Assembly: GCA_049999805.1 (NCBI GenBank)
Contig: JBNGIO010005977.1
Location: 82,965 to 146,964, forward strand
Reading direction: 5' to 3'
Source: Folioceros fuciformis
Taxonomy: Eukaryota; Anthocerotophyta; Anthocerotopsida; Anthocerotales
Length of the DNA: 64,000 nucleotides
Shown here: positions 32,474 to 44,395 of the stretch, in pieces
Layout of the letters: the number at the start of each line of letters is the position of its first letter
How positions within the stretch are numbered: the first letter of the stretch is position 1
Made by a program: the position numbers and the translations under genes
Notes under the pieces: model-generated
Seen by the model: only the letters and a program-made list of their open reading frames with translations
Told to the model about the DNA's origin: nothing
Databases searched by the model: none

Positions 32474-35129
32474 ATGAGTGAAGAGATTGAGAAGCATGTG
32501 CTGCGAAAGTATCATGTCTGTCAAAAGCTCGGGAAAGGAGTGAGCATTAAAGCCTATCCTTAAGTTTTCCAGTTTGAATGCAAATCGGTACTCAAAGACT
32601 GGGAGTAAATTACTGTGTTATTGACAGGCCTATGGCATTGTGTGGAAAGCAATTGACAGACGCACCAATGAAGTTGTGGCGCTCAAGAAAATCTTTGATG
32701 CATTTCAAAATGCCACTGATGCACAGGTTATAACCATGATTTGCGTTCCTCTTGTGCCAGTTCATGATTCACAGATTGAGTTCTGATGGTCTCATGGCTT
32801 TCGCCTGATCACACGTTCCATAATCTGCAGAGGACCTTCCGAGAGGTTATGTTTCTGCAGGAGATGGAACACGAAAATATAATCAGGTGAGGGTTTGCTC
32901 TTGCTAGTCCCTGATTATGATAATCAGGGATGATGCTTGTCAGTGCCCATGCACTAGTCTGAACCCGCTCGGCTTTGGCGTAGATTGTTGAACGTTCTGA
33001 AAGCGGAAAACGACCGTGATTTATATCTCGTCTTCGACTACATGGGTATGCCTCTCTTCTGGAGCTCGTACCACTCAAACCATTTACAATTGTGTATTAC
33101 TTTGTGTGCAAAAAGCGGGTCTATCATGAGTGACCACTTCTGAATGATGTGACATACTAGCGTGAAATTGTATTTGCCACAGAGACCGATTTGCATGCGG
33201 TTATCAGGGCGAACATTCTTGAAGAGGTTCATAAGCAAGTAAGATGCGTTTACTTTGTGGTCGCAAGGTTCTTGAACATTATGAGAAATGTTCTCGTAGG
33301 TTCACGTTCTGCTGTATGCAGTTCATCATGTATCAGCTCTTCAAGGGATTGAAGTATATGCATTCAGCAGAGCTCCTACACCGGGATATCAAAGTAAGCC
33401 AGCTGGGTTGCTTGCTTCTCCAGTCTTGTGTTTTGCACAGTGTCGATGAACTAGCTGCTTAATTTTACATAGGTGTTTTGCACGATGGAGACTGTGCTAA
33501 ATGAGCTTCTTGCATTTGGTCCTCTGTTGGGAAATAGCTCAGCCCAGCAACTTGCTTCTGGATTCGGAGTGTATAGTGAAACTGGCTGACTTGGGCCTCG
33601 CGCGATCCGTGAGTCTACGTTTACCTTCCTCCGCTGTTGTAAGTTTTTGTCCTAAACGTTCCGAAACAGCACTCTGAGAAGATTCATATGGTTGCCAGGT
33701 TGCCCAACTCAGGGAGGACACGACCCAAAACCCAGTTCTTACAGACTACGTAGCCACACGCTGGTACGACTTAGAAAGCCATTCAGAATCTATCATGCTT
33801 ACATACTACAGGTCTGAATTGCTACCGACAGTATATTGGTTAAAAGCAATTGAAATTCTCATTCGATACTGCATTGTAACAATCAGGTATCGAGCTCCAG
33901 AGATTCTGCTTGGTTCGGGGAAGTAAGTTTCTTTCTACATCTGCTTTCGTCTCGGCTGTTTAATTCCAGAAATCTTGGCACTCAGTTGTGGTTACGCTAG
34001 GTTCCTGCAGAGGAGCATGCTTTGATTGAATCTGTGGTTGAAGTTTTGGGAACTAGGTATACTTTCGGGGTGGATATGTGGTCAAGTGGTTGCATTCTTG
34101 GGGAGCTTATGTCGGGCAGGCCCCTGTTTCCCGGTACGACAAACTGCTCTTCAAGAAAGTTATCTGGTTACTTTCCAACATGACATCCAGGATGACACTA
34201 TTCGTCTGCATGTGTGCTATGCCCACAGGGACATCAACAATGAACCAGATTGAGAAGGTGTTGGAGGTCATTGGCAAGCCAAAACCAGTAAGCTTTAGCT
34301 GCTTTCCCCTTGTCTCTTGTCAAAATATGTTTCTGCACTGATCTGACTTTTTGCATACTGTGCATGGTTTCAACCTAACTTGAAGGAAGATATAGACGCA
34401 ATACACTCCCCTTTCGCCGCAACCATGCTTGAGAACATGGCCCCTTTAAATACCAAGTAATTTCACAACTCAATCCTTTGGCTCCATCTGCTCATACCGC
34501 TGTTTTCTTTTTCTCTTTTTTGGGTGGAATCTTGCTAGTTGCCTACCGATGTATTCATGGCCAATACCGAATTTGCAGAACTTGGAAGCAGTTGTTTCCG
34601 AACATTTCTCCTCAGGCTGAAGACCTGATTTGCAGATTGTTGCAATTCAATCCTCACAGGCGACTCACAGCTGAGGTACCAGAGTTTTTAGTCCAGCAGT
34701 CACGTTGCTGGTGTATTTCTTGTTGGCTGCACAGCTACCGTTGATTTGTCGAATGTGCCAGTACTAAGCTTCTGGGTGCCGTTTTGGCAGCAAGCTCTGA
34801 GGCATCCTTATGTGGCCCAATTCCACAATCCAAAAGATGAACCCAGGTGCAACAGGATCATCACCATTCCCATCGACGACAATACCAAGTACGTATTTTC
34901 TGTAGCGTTACTCGTAACGAGTCGACTGTGTCCAGAGCAAGTTTGATCGACTGCGCAATGTTGCAGGTTCACTATTCAGGAGTATCGGGAAAAATTGTAC
35001 TCGGAAATTGTGCAGCGTAAGAAGGAGATCAGGAGGAGAATGCGGGACAAGGAACGGGAAAAGGGGTTGGCTGCTAGAGGGAGTCGCAGAAGCAGTAGAT
35101 CTCGGTCAAGCGGTAGTATTCAAGGATAG
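32474..35129 (+). CDS. MAPK15: MAPK15/ERK7-type mitogen-activated protein kinase, 15 exons
   Basis: Exons 32474-32539, 32628-32726, 32831-32886, 32984-33045, 33183-33238, 33322-33393, 33543-33608, 33699-33763, 33887-33922, 34057-34133, 34229-34287, 34386-34456, 34579-34675, 34791-34888, 34967-35129. They splice in frame to 380 residues. Kinase landmarks: [33 protein letters not shown] (Lys about 42), HRDIK 133-137, DLG (in place of DFG) 153-155, TDY at 174-176, [22 protein letters not shown] and [10 protein letters not shown]. IFDAFxxxTDAQRTFRE and GTST mark the MAPK15 (ERK7/8) subfamily rather than the usual plant MAPK groups. Animal and algal relatives act at basal bodies and cilia. The basic Arg/Ser tail is only about 50 residues, shorter than the tail of human MAPK15. 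All catalytic residues are present. Confidence 0.92.
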
Positions 35130-35375
35130 AAATGAGCCCTCTGGTTCTGATTTGGGGCCAGCGTAAGAACTTCGGCATGCACTGTTCTCATACCCGTTTT
35201 TCGGTTTACGAGTGGAGGGTGCAACACGTTTGACATATGATGGAGGTGAGTGGTGTGCCATATTGTAGTACTGTACATTGTACCGCGAGTCTGTTCTTCA
35301 TGTACCGTCTTTGATAAGTGTGTAGAACTCGACATCTTGTGCTGGTTCAGTCTGACTACTCGCAAACAAGCGAAT

Positions 35376-36631
35376 TCAAAAGGTGTCGCGATCATGTAGG
35401 AGTAGTTTAAACTTGTGGCAGTCCTGCAAACACCAGAACAGTCCTAATACCTGAGTATAGTAGCTCGTGACTCAACACTCCATAGACTGTACCATTAATT
35501 CCACGTACCTTTTCTAAAGCAAGCAATGTTGCCTCGATGAGGTCAATTTTAGCTGTGACCTCTTCCTGAGCCTTTTCGATGCTACTACGGCTTGAGCCTG
35601 TGTCCATCAGTTCCCGTTGTACACCTTGGTGTGCGAGCTGAATCTGCAGGCATGACAGTGAATAAGCGACATGTTAGGGCTCATTATTGCACCAACCATC
35701 CATAGATCCGTTCCCAAGCATCGAGGCCAACCGCTTGGATCATGTCCTTCAACTCGGCTTCTCTTTGATGAAGCTTGTTGAGCCTTTTATCAACTTCCCT
35801 TGACGCTCGCTCCAGATCCTGAAAACCCACCCAGACATCCGTTCTGAGGAGGAAGAAGCGTAAATTAAACGTGCTCTGCGTAGCACACGACGTAATGGCA
35901 CCTGCTTGGCCTCCAAAGTATCGACAAGCTCATGTCGTAGAATGTTGCAACGAATCTGGGCTCGTGCCAGTTTCTCTGGAAGTCCATCTCTGTTCAATCC
36001 ATGCGTGGCGATGCAGCTTGGCTTGGATTGCAAAGCCGTCAGATTGTCAATCAGCTTCTGAAGAGAAAGGTTGAGGGTTTGAGAGACAATTTTCTGACGA
36101 CAATAGGGGCATGTAGCCTTGTGAGCGTTGCCGCGAGTATGAACTGCCAAACACTGCACGAGGGTGAGATGTTTTTCAATTGCAACATCCAGGTGGTGAA
36201 CATAACAAGCCACGAATACACAGACCAAAAAAAAATGATCACAGGTGAAGTCGCAGGAGCAAGAGAGGAAGGAACCTTTGCACAAAATGTGTGACCGCAA
36301 GGCGAGAGAAGCATTGGCTGGCGGGCAGGCGACTTCATCAGCTCGAAACAAATGGGACACGAGTTGCTTTCCAACTCAGCAGCCAGCGAGCTGCAACAAA
36401 AGATGCATGGCCTCTTGTTCAACCAAGCACGTCCCATCCTCAACTCAAATTCAACCAGGCAGAAAGCACTAAACAAGCAGCACCATGGCACGCCATGCCA
36501 GAGGCACTTGGCCGATAATTTGGAGGCCCTATGCTGAACAAATTCCCGATCTACCTGGCAAGATCGTCCACAGCCACCTCTGCTTTCGATGGTGGCCCAG
36601 GTTTGAATGTCGGATCCTTCAACTGCGCCAT
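35376..36631 (-). CDS. RING-finger protein with C-terminal coiled coil, probable E3 ubiquitin ligase
   Basis: Minus-strand exons: 36631-36555, 36390-36276, 36153-35902, 35818-35693, 35643-35509, 35423-35376, joined to 250 residues. A C3HC4 RING lies near residues 37-80: CPICFELM, then CGHTFCAKC, then CPYC, with all eight metal ligands. The RING-type fold usually recruits E2 enzymes. The rest is helical and charged (KLIDNLTALQ, RASREVDKRLNKLHQREAELKDMI, IEKAQEEVTAKIDLIEATLLALEK), consistent with a long coiled coil for dimerisation. An in-frame ATG at 36763 would add 44 residues including a hydrophobic stretch that could be a membrane anchor; I prefer MAQLKDP but cannot decide. The gene is tail to tail with the MAPK15-like gene (about 250 bp apart). 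I know similar plant RING proteins but no specific name. Confidence 0.8.
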
Positions 36632-37179
36632 GGACGCTTTCCGCACCCCAATCTTGAACGACAAGATTGCCACAACTAGCAAGAGTCCAAGAACACAAGT
36701 TGTGCTCCAACAGTGGAACAAATCGACCGGATCACAATCAAAATCGCACAAGGCTGCCATCAAGCCGTTGCGACAACACGAGGCTGTTCCATCCGCGGAG
36801 TCGATGATTTGAAATCATCTGAGTCTTGCCTGCGCGTTCATTATCGATCGCACACAATTCTCCATGAGATTGAGAATTCTCGCGACACGGGGAAGAACGG
36901 CCCGCAACACGACGCGCGTCGGTTCCGGGAAGAGATGGATGAAATGGCAGAGCTCATGCCAGCCACGGCGACAGAGACTTAGCTGGTGCACGGTTCGAGA
37001 CGTTCTTCACGACTCAACTCGGCCGGTTTGTTGCGAAGAACCTGGAACCGGCCCAGATGCGGGGATGAGATTGCTGTGGTTTCGCAAAAGTTGACATGAG
37101 GTGCAGTCCAGACATGAATTCCTACCCAAAAAATAAAAAATAATAATAATATCATCAACATCTTCCAAATACAACATTC
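36632..37179. other. upstream region of the RING gene; no other gene seen
   Basis: Contains promoter/leader sequence of the RING gene and, at 37125-37160, an AT-rich stretch next to the Tigger element. Confidence 0.4.
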
Positions 37180-38340
37180 CAGTCAAACCCCTCTAATTGG
37201 GACCCCCGGGAACCCTGACGCCGGTGCTAAATGCTAAATGAAAACCCTTCTAATTTATAAATAGGAATATGTTTCCCAAACATTCAATGCACTTTATACC
37301 TCTATAAAAAGGAAAATATATATTTAAAAAAATAAAAAAAAATAATTTGAGAAAATCGTCTATCGAGATTAAATCATGATTTATTGAGATTATGTCAAGT
37401 TAAAAGCTATTGAGATTATATCATAAAGCATAGACACTCATCGAGATTGGGCCTATATATATTGTAGTTCTGTACATTATGCTTTGTGATCAGAAGCATT
37501 GTTCCTAGTACATAAGTTGTTTCATTGTACAAGTTGTCTCATGGTATTGTAAGTTGTGTTATGGTGTTGTCAGTTGTTGTCTTGTTGTGAGATATTTTGT
37601 ATGTGTTCCTTACCCATTCTCTTTGACGTGTAGGAACAATGCCGCCCAAGCCACCGCGCAAGCATGTTACCCTAACAAAGCAATAGAAGAAAGAGGTTTG
37701 CGAATATTATGTCCAACACTCTTGCATACTTAAGGAGTTGACTAGATGGACAATAGAGAAGTTTTCAATAGCACCTTCTAAAAGTGCATTGTCAAGGATT
37801 GTGAATAACAAAGACAAATCGTTGGACCCTGCCATTTGTCCAACAACTAATATGGCAGTAATGAGGGATAGACCAGTCGTAAGCCCACAGGTTGGCAGTA
37901 CACGTTTGGGCTCTTGCAATCCAAGCTCAAGGTGCCACAATTTCAGATGACTTGCTTCGTGAGATGGCTTCCAAATTCCACGAGGGAATTCCTGAAGATG
38001 AGAGACCAAAAATGACATACCATAGAGGTTGGGTTGCTCGATGGAAGAAAAGGTATAATTTTAAATCAATTGTCAGACATGGAGAGGCAAGGAGTGTTGA
38101 CAATACAAAAGCAATGAAGGCAGCTATTAGAGAGCTGCAACTTCAAGTCCTTGATTATGGAGCTGCAAATGTTTTTAATATGGATGAGACTGGTCTTTTC
38201 TTCAAAGCACCGCCGAACATGACACTTACAACAATGCGTGTTGCAGGACGGAAGCAGTTTAAGGACTGGTTGACAATCGGACTGACAACAAATGTTGATG
38301 GATCTTGCAAGTTGCCACCTTTTGTGATTAACAGATATCT

Positions 38341-38440
38341 NNNNNNNNNNNNNNNNNNNNNNNNNNNNNNNNNNNNNNNNNNNNNNNNNNNNNNNNNNNN
38401 NNNNNNNNNNNNNNNNNNNNNNNNNNNNNNNNNNNNNNNN
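38341..38440. other. assembly gap, 100 N, flanked by duplicated sequence
   Basis: About 100 bp left of the gap (ending AACAGATATCT at 38340) recur right of it (to about 38545) with a few differences, indicating two related copies joined by scaffolding. Confidence 0.97.
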
Positions 38441-38814
38441 GCGTATTGTAGGACAAAAGCAATTTAAGGACCGGTTGACAATTGGACTGACAATAAATGT
38501 TGATGGATCTTGCAAGTTGCCACCTTTTGTGATTAACAGATATCTTAGGCCTCGTGCTTTTTCCGTCGGGAATGTTCAAAATCCCTAGAATTTGAATATT
38601 ATCTGGTCTACAAACCAAAAGGCATGGATGACAATAGAGTTGTTTGAGAAGTTTTTGCTAGATTTTGACCAGAGGATGGTTGCATTAGGGCGGACTAGAG
38701 TATTACTTATAGTGGATAATTGTCATGAGCATCGGTTTGGTAATGCAGCTCAATTGCAAGTTACAAAGGTGGTTTTCTTTCCACCCAATGTAACAAGCGT
38801 ATATCAACCTTTGG

Positions 38815-38824
38815 NNNNNNNNNN
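38815..38824. other. assembly gap, 10 N, flanked by an exact 35-bp duplication
   Basis: The 35 bases before the N run, starting TCCACCCAATG, are repeated immediately after it. This is what unmerged overlapping contig ends look like. Confidence 0.97.
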
Positions 38825-39804
38825 TCCACCCAATGTAACAAGCGTATATCAACCTTTGGACCAGGGGATCATCTGTTCTTTCAAGGCTTAGTATTGCAAG
38901 TTGATGATTTTGTACCGACGCAACCAGATCATAGACAGTGCGGCTACAACTATCGATGTATATCAAGCAGTGGTTATGCTGGTAAAAACCTGAACTTCAT
39001 TTGTGAGTCCTCATACCATACGTAATCGTTGCAGGAATAGCACTATGGATGTGGAATTGTGTGCACAAGATGCTCGGTTCCGTGAGTCTTTGGATCTAAA
39101 CAGCGCACCATATGATCCAAAGGATCTATTGTCGAATCCTTAAAATCACTCTAATTCATTAAAAATGCAGGTAGAAGAGCTACAACAGTCCATGCAAAGC
39201 TTAGCATTATTGACATATGAGGATATGATAGGAATTGCAGATGTTGGATATCCAACGATGACAGCTGAAGAGTATCTGAACTTTGAGGAGGATGAAGGAT
39301 TGAAGACTACGTATATTCCTATAGAGGACAAAATATCGCAAGCATTAATCCCTCCGTCTATCAATGAGGAGAGTGAGGAGAATGATATAGCGTCAATGGA
39401 GACCACAGTGCCAAGGCCACGTACGACAAAGGATGCTGTAGATTATGCTATGAGAATAGCAAAGATGTTTTTTGGAAGACATGCCACATAACACTCTTGA
39501 TGCTTTGAAGTTGCATTCTCAGTTGGAAAAACATATTGTTAGTTATTGAATGAAAGCAACTCAACATCAATCAAGGATTGATGATTATTTTAACCCGGCA
39601 AACTAGAATTAGGTTGGCAGCTATGTAGTATGCGGGAGTATTTTGGATTTTTTGGAAGCTTTTAAGCTCTTTTGAATTTTTGAATTAAAGGATTTTTTTA
39701 AATATTTTTATTTTCAAAAAAGATGAAAATGCCTAAACGGGAACCCCTCTAAATGGGACGATTTTTGCTACTCCCAATTGTTCCCAATTAGAGGGGTCTA
39801 ACTG

Positions 39805-42640
39805 TATCTCGGTAACAGCCACACCCCGTAAGGAGGCCGCCAAACCAACCTACAAGTCAGTACGGTTGTCGGAAGGGCATTGTCAAAACGTGGCCCGGTA
39901 TGCTTCCATCTACGTATTTCATTTTCCACAACTGCCTAAATTTAAAAAATGAAGAAATTTTTTATTATTGTCGGCATGCATGATGCATACAGCGAGTACC
40001 TTCCATGAATTTATTGTGTCCATCTTGTCCCTCACTTGCCGATCTACTATATAGCCCTTCTATAGAAATCCTCATTTCTCTTTCAACAACCTCCAAAAGT
40101 GTTTAATCCTTTGTAGCACATGCTAATGCCTCTATATCCAACGGGTTATCATAGTTTGCAATTAATAAAATACACATCATACCTCACCTATCTATGTGAC
40201 TTCAACCTCCATGTCCCCTCCACCTTAGTATTTTCCTTCTTACTTGACTGTGGTCAGTAAATCCTCTAATGAAGCCACTCCCATTCTCTTAGGGATTCAT
40301 TTTGACAAAGTCTACTTCTACCAGGTTGTGCTAGACTGCAATGTCTAATTGTGGGTGCCACCCACAGCTATAGGCAACACTGCCACCATTCGATCTCGTG
40401 TCGTTTAGGCTCTCAACCTTTGTATTGTTTGCCAAGTAGTTAATCTCAATTTCCTTCTTTGATGTCATCTTGTCTTTATCGGCACCACCATTTTCACCTA
40501 TGCTTTGATTAGGTTCCATTTCCTTCCTTTCGTCCTCTTGCCACTTTCTTACACTTGAAACTTCCCTCCACATAATTGGCATGTGATAACGTCGTACCTT
40601 GCCTCCTCACTTCCACACCACCCTGCATTGAGCATTGTCATCTCCATAGATGGATCTTCCTCTTCCACTTCATGGCTTGTAGCAGCCTTGCGCCCATACC
40701 TACAATCTCTTGTCCCCACTTAAAGAGCTCACACCCTTAAGTTCCTTTGTGCTCACACCCTCGAGTTCCTTCGAACTTACACCCTCGAGTTTCTCTACAC
40801 TCGTGGCTTTCTCACGATGTTTAATTTATTTCAAACACGTAGATTGCAATTCTTAACTATGAGGAGTAGGCTTCTAAACTTGAGGATGGTTTTAGCATCT
40901 GTGTCTTATGTCTTTCAATTTTTCAATTTTCAAGGTTCAATTTTTCTTGTGTTCCTCTAATATCAAGTCCTAAAGTTTGAGGGTCTTCACTAGTGACCAT
41001 AGCAACACTTGCCTATGCTTTGGGCTCGTAAAAAGATGGCGTGTATAGTATTTCGCATGATGCCCCAAGCTCCACCTTCTTCAAGACAACTTTCAAGAAT
41101 AATATAAAAGGTTGCTACCCAAAAGTCATGGAGGTGATTTCAATGTTGAAGAAATAAAGTATACGCCAGCATTGACTAGCAGTAGGCAAGCCTTTTATGT
41201 TCATCACAACTCGTCAAGAAGATTTCTTTGGATACTTCTCCCATCTTCAACTTGGGCCAGCACTACAACATGAGGTAGCCTACCTATAGGAACATCTAAC
41301 CAATAAGTTGCTTTAAGAAATATGTAGAAATCAAGGGCCCAGATGGAAACAATTTCCGCTATATCCACCATAGCTTGGATATGCGATGTCTGCTTCCCTT
41401 GGTGAACAAGAGCTTATTCAAGGTGATTGGTTTGTTTCTTAAGTGGAAGCCTTGGCTACAAGATACGTGACTTCCTTCAAGCAAAAACTTTCAAAGGTGT
41501 GTCAGAGGAGTGCAAGACATGTATGAGAGGATGGTGGTGTGTAGCTTGGACTTTAGCTAACATAGTCTATATCGAACATGGTGTACTTATGGGAAAGTAT
41601 GGTTGAAATTGTAAATCGAAGGTTTTGTTCACGAAATTCCTTTTTCTAGGCTACCCGATTGTTCAGAAGAGTTTGTTAAGTTGCCACATGGTTTATGTAA
41701 CCCGAGGAGCTTGAGAGTAGTCCTCAAGAGCTACTTACATTGCGAAAACAATCTGGTTCGTCTGGTGCGGAGTTGCAAGGCCATTCTTAAAAACGAAAAA
41801 GTATCAACCTCCATGATGAGTAGAAAGGAGGGCTCCATATCACAAATGAAGCTCTGTTAGCCTTGTCATGAATGTGATTGCCGATTATGTGAGAAGACCT
41901 TAGCCAATGTTGTGTAGAATCAGACAACAAATACATTTCCTAAATTAATGCTAAGATGAATGAATCTAGCTAAACTGGATATTTTGCAAATTAGCTTAGA
42001 ACTAGCTAGATGTTTCAGGCAGGTTAGGTCACAACAGATGCTAGCTATTTTCCAAATTGTTGTTCGTGTAGCCCTGCTGCCCAACATGAGAAGATACCAA
42101 ACCTTAGGTGACCCAGCAAGGCATCATGGAAAGGAGAAGACTATTGCTGATGCAAAGGCGTGAGGCCAACTCAACGGGAGACAAGATCGTGGAGATGATG
42201 GCTAGTGTTAGGCAAAAGAGACAACTAGGGCAAGAGTCGTTAGTTGTTGAAGTTGCGCCTTGAAGCGCTGTGACACCGGAAGAGAACCTTGGGAAGTCAT
42301 GTTCTTTTGAGATTGGGGTTCAAGCTGAGCATGTTCTCAGCAAAATTTCTTCTTGTGGTGTAGGCTATGGCATGATTGGCAGGCTCATAGCTGTGCAGGA
42401 TGCACAGCCCCTCACATTTCACTTAGATTGTTCCATGCAAAAAGACAAGCAATCTCTTCGATCAAAACCTTTCATTTTTTGAACACCAGCTGCCCTCACT
42501 TGCAATAGATTGTGCCGCAATCTGTTCTATAAATAGTAGTCGGTTGAAGCACAAAGACACATGTTCAAGCCAGGGACTCTATCCTTCCAATGGGTGCTGG
42601 CCAGGCATAGGCCTCGATGAGCCCAAGCCATCCACACTTG
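39805..42640. other. AT-rich intergenic region, no gene recognised
   Basis: Only scattered short frames without recognisable domains, apart from the 24-bp repeat noted separately. Likely eroded transposon sequence. Confidence 0.4.
40727..40798 (+). repeat. 24-bp tandem repeat, 3 copies
   Basis: GCTCACACCCTCGAGTTCCT plus four bases, at 40727, 40751 and 40775, with a few mismatches. Confidence 0.75.
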
Positions 42641-42932
42641 GGACCTAACTCATTACCAACATTGCTCTAGCACGATAGCCTCCGTTTGTTTTTCTTGCGA
42701 AGAAAAGGGATTCTGATTCATTTATTGGAAGATGTCTTCCACTTACAGTGCATAGCGGACCCCCCTGCTTATGTATGGTTAGAGCATGAGCACCATGGGA
42801 GAGGGGATAGTCGACCTCGTGCCCAAGACTCAAGACAAGACGCTCAGATTACCTAGCCCTTCACTATGGAAGCAACAAACTTGTAAGTCCACTTAGACTT
42901 AAACCTCAAATTCGCCCAAAGACCATAAGGGC

Positions 42933-43709
42933 TCACCTTCCCCAAGGGCATGTCTGATTCCAATGCTCATCATTCCCATGATCTAGGAAGCCTGCCGTCC
43001 TCCACTCTGTCCGCTTGAACTGGTTCCGATGTGACTGTCTAAACCCTTCTACTGCAATCAATAAGTGCTCCCATATGCGCCACAATAAAGCCTTAGTTGA
43101 GGCTGTCTCTTTCCCTCCATAGACCACGGAAGACTAGTTAACCCAAAGATAAAAAAGGCAAGAAGACCACAGTAAGCCCCACCATTGAGTTTGAAGTAAA
43201 GATTTGCCAGAGATTGCATCAAACCCAAATAGGGCTGATTGTTTCTTGATCTTGAGATTAGCACTAGGTAAAATCCTTTGCAGCCACCTACCTACCTCCC
43301 TCCAAATCTCCTGAGCAAAGCTGCAATGAAAGAATATGTGCTGACTTTTGTTTGGTGCACCAAAGTTGCATAGTTGACACTGTTCCTCTCCCGTTGCAAC
43401 TAACGACTCATCCCATCAATCCGCATTAGATAAACATTCTTGAAAAAAACACCAAACCGTAGTCCTAACCTTGGGTGGAATTCCTACTAACTTCCATAGT
43501 AGCTTGATAGCTTCCCTTTGTCGCCGCACAGATAGTTGCACCTTGGGAGCAATTGGTTGTCGTTGCTTGATTTTCTGCGCTCTCACCATCCAGAGGAACA
43601 TGTCCGCCATTGGGAAGTTGAAGAAAGATCGAAGGTTAACCTCCTTGCACCCTGGATGCTTAGGCCATCTGAAGAGGTCTGGTCTTAAGGCCAATGCCCA
43701 ATTTTCCAC
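42933..43709 (-). pseudogene. LINE ORF2 C-terminal zf-RVT region, broken
   Basis: 43709-43416 encodes the segment leading to KLLWKLVGIPPKVRTTVWCFF, the typical start of the plant zf-RVT domain. Past a stop it continues with CQLCNFGAPNKSQHIFFHCSFAQEIW (broken by no further stop), whose Cys/His residues are the zinc ligands. 43127-42933 gives the C-terminal end. Confidence 0.75.
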
Positions 43710-44395
43710 AAGTCGAAACTAGCACCATACAATTGACTTGTCCAAGGGTTGTGGCCCATTAGGGCATTCGTCTTGAGTGCACCATCGCCCTGTTTGAACG
43801 GACTTAGAGAGGACTGTGATGGCCTACAATTCCCCTCTTCGGGCTTTACCATCGTTCCTGCCCTGGTCTTCCAAAAGTCCTTCAAGCGACATGACCTTGA
43901 ACGTCCGCAACTGTTCTTTGTCAACCGCAGCCGAAAGCCAAATAGCCCTATCTAATTCTAGGACTTCCTCCTGTTCATCCTCCTCATAGTCTACTCCCTT
44001 ACTGTCCATGGAATATGCATACCACCCTTCAGCGCTTGTGCTAGGTTGTTGCCTTAAAACCTGTTGCACCTTATCCTCTAACGCCTCTTGAAACCAAGAA
44101 AATATAGTCTGACGTGTTTAGCCGCTAACCCAAATCCCCCCTTGACGTCCTCCACCTCCTTCCAACGGGACTTTGATCTACTCCATAAGTGACCACGCTG
44201 AATAACGCATTTTCGACACGCCAACCCAAAAATTTGTGACCCATATACCCTTGACCTGAACTCTTGAGCCCACAACCTCAAGAATCCTTGCAAAGGAATA
44301 CCAAGTACATCATCAACATGCAAAGGGTTACCATGAATAATGCATTGTTTAACCTCTAAGAAACTGCTCCAGATTGACTTGAAGAGTGGGGAGCA

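Larger units (their letters stand above)
37638..39491 (+). pseudogene. Tigger/pogo transposase, broken
   Basis: Starts ATGCCGCCCAAGCC with an N-terminal helix-turn-helix (WTIEKFSIAPSKSALSRIVNNK), but a TAG already interrupts it near 37683. A frame change near 37880 precedes the second DNA-binding helix region (GWVARWKKRYNFKSIVRHGEA). DDE catalytic core: FNMDETGLFFK near 38175-38205, LLIVDNCHEH near 38705-38730 and the third acidic site in YQPLDQGII near 38855-38870. A stop follows at 38889. 39165-39491 encodes an acidic C-terminal tail. The gap 38341-38440 and its duplicated flanks disrupt the middle. Confidence 0.8.
37180..39804 (+). mobile_element. pogo/Tigger-type (Tc1/mariner superfamily) DNA transposon
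   Basis: Terminal inverted repeats: CAGTCAAACCCCTCTAATTGGGA at the left (37180, given here as CAGTCAAACCCC plus TCTAATTGGGA) and, at the right, the reverse complement of CAGTTAGACCCC followed by the same TCTAATTGGGA, ending at 39804. CAGT ends and ACCCC are typical of Tigger. A TA flanks the right end, but the left flank is TC, so the TA target duplication is not confirmed. The inside encodes a centromere-protein-B-like transposase. The copy contains two assembly gaps and several stops. Confidence 0.85.

Noticed and set aside
37170-39810. TA target-site duplication around the Tigger element
   Set aside because: TA is present on the right but the left flank reads TC, so the duplication is not supported.
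40727-40798. CRISPR-like array
   Set aside because: The repeats are 24 bp, contiguous and imperfect with no spacers, in a plant nuclear genome.
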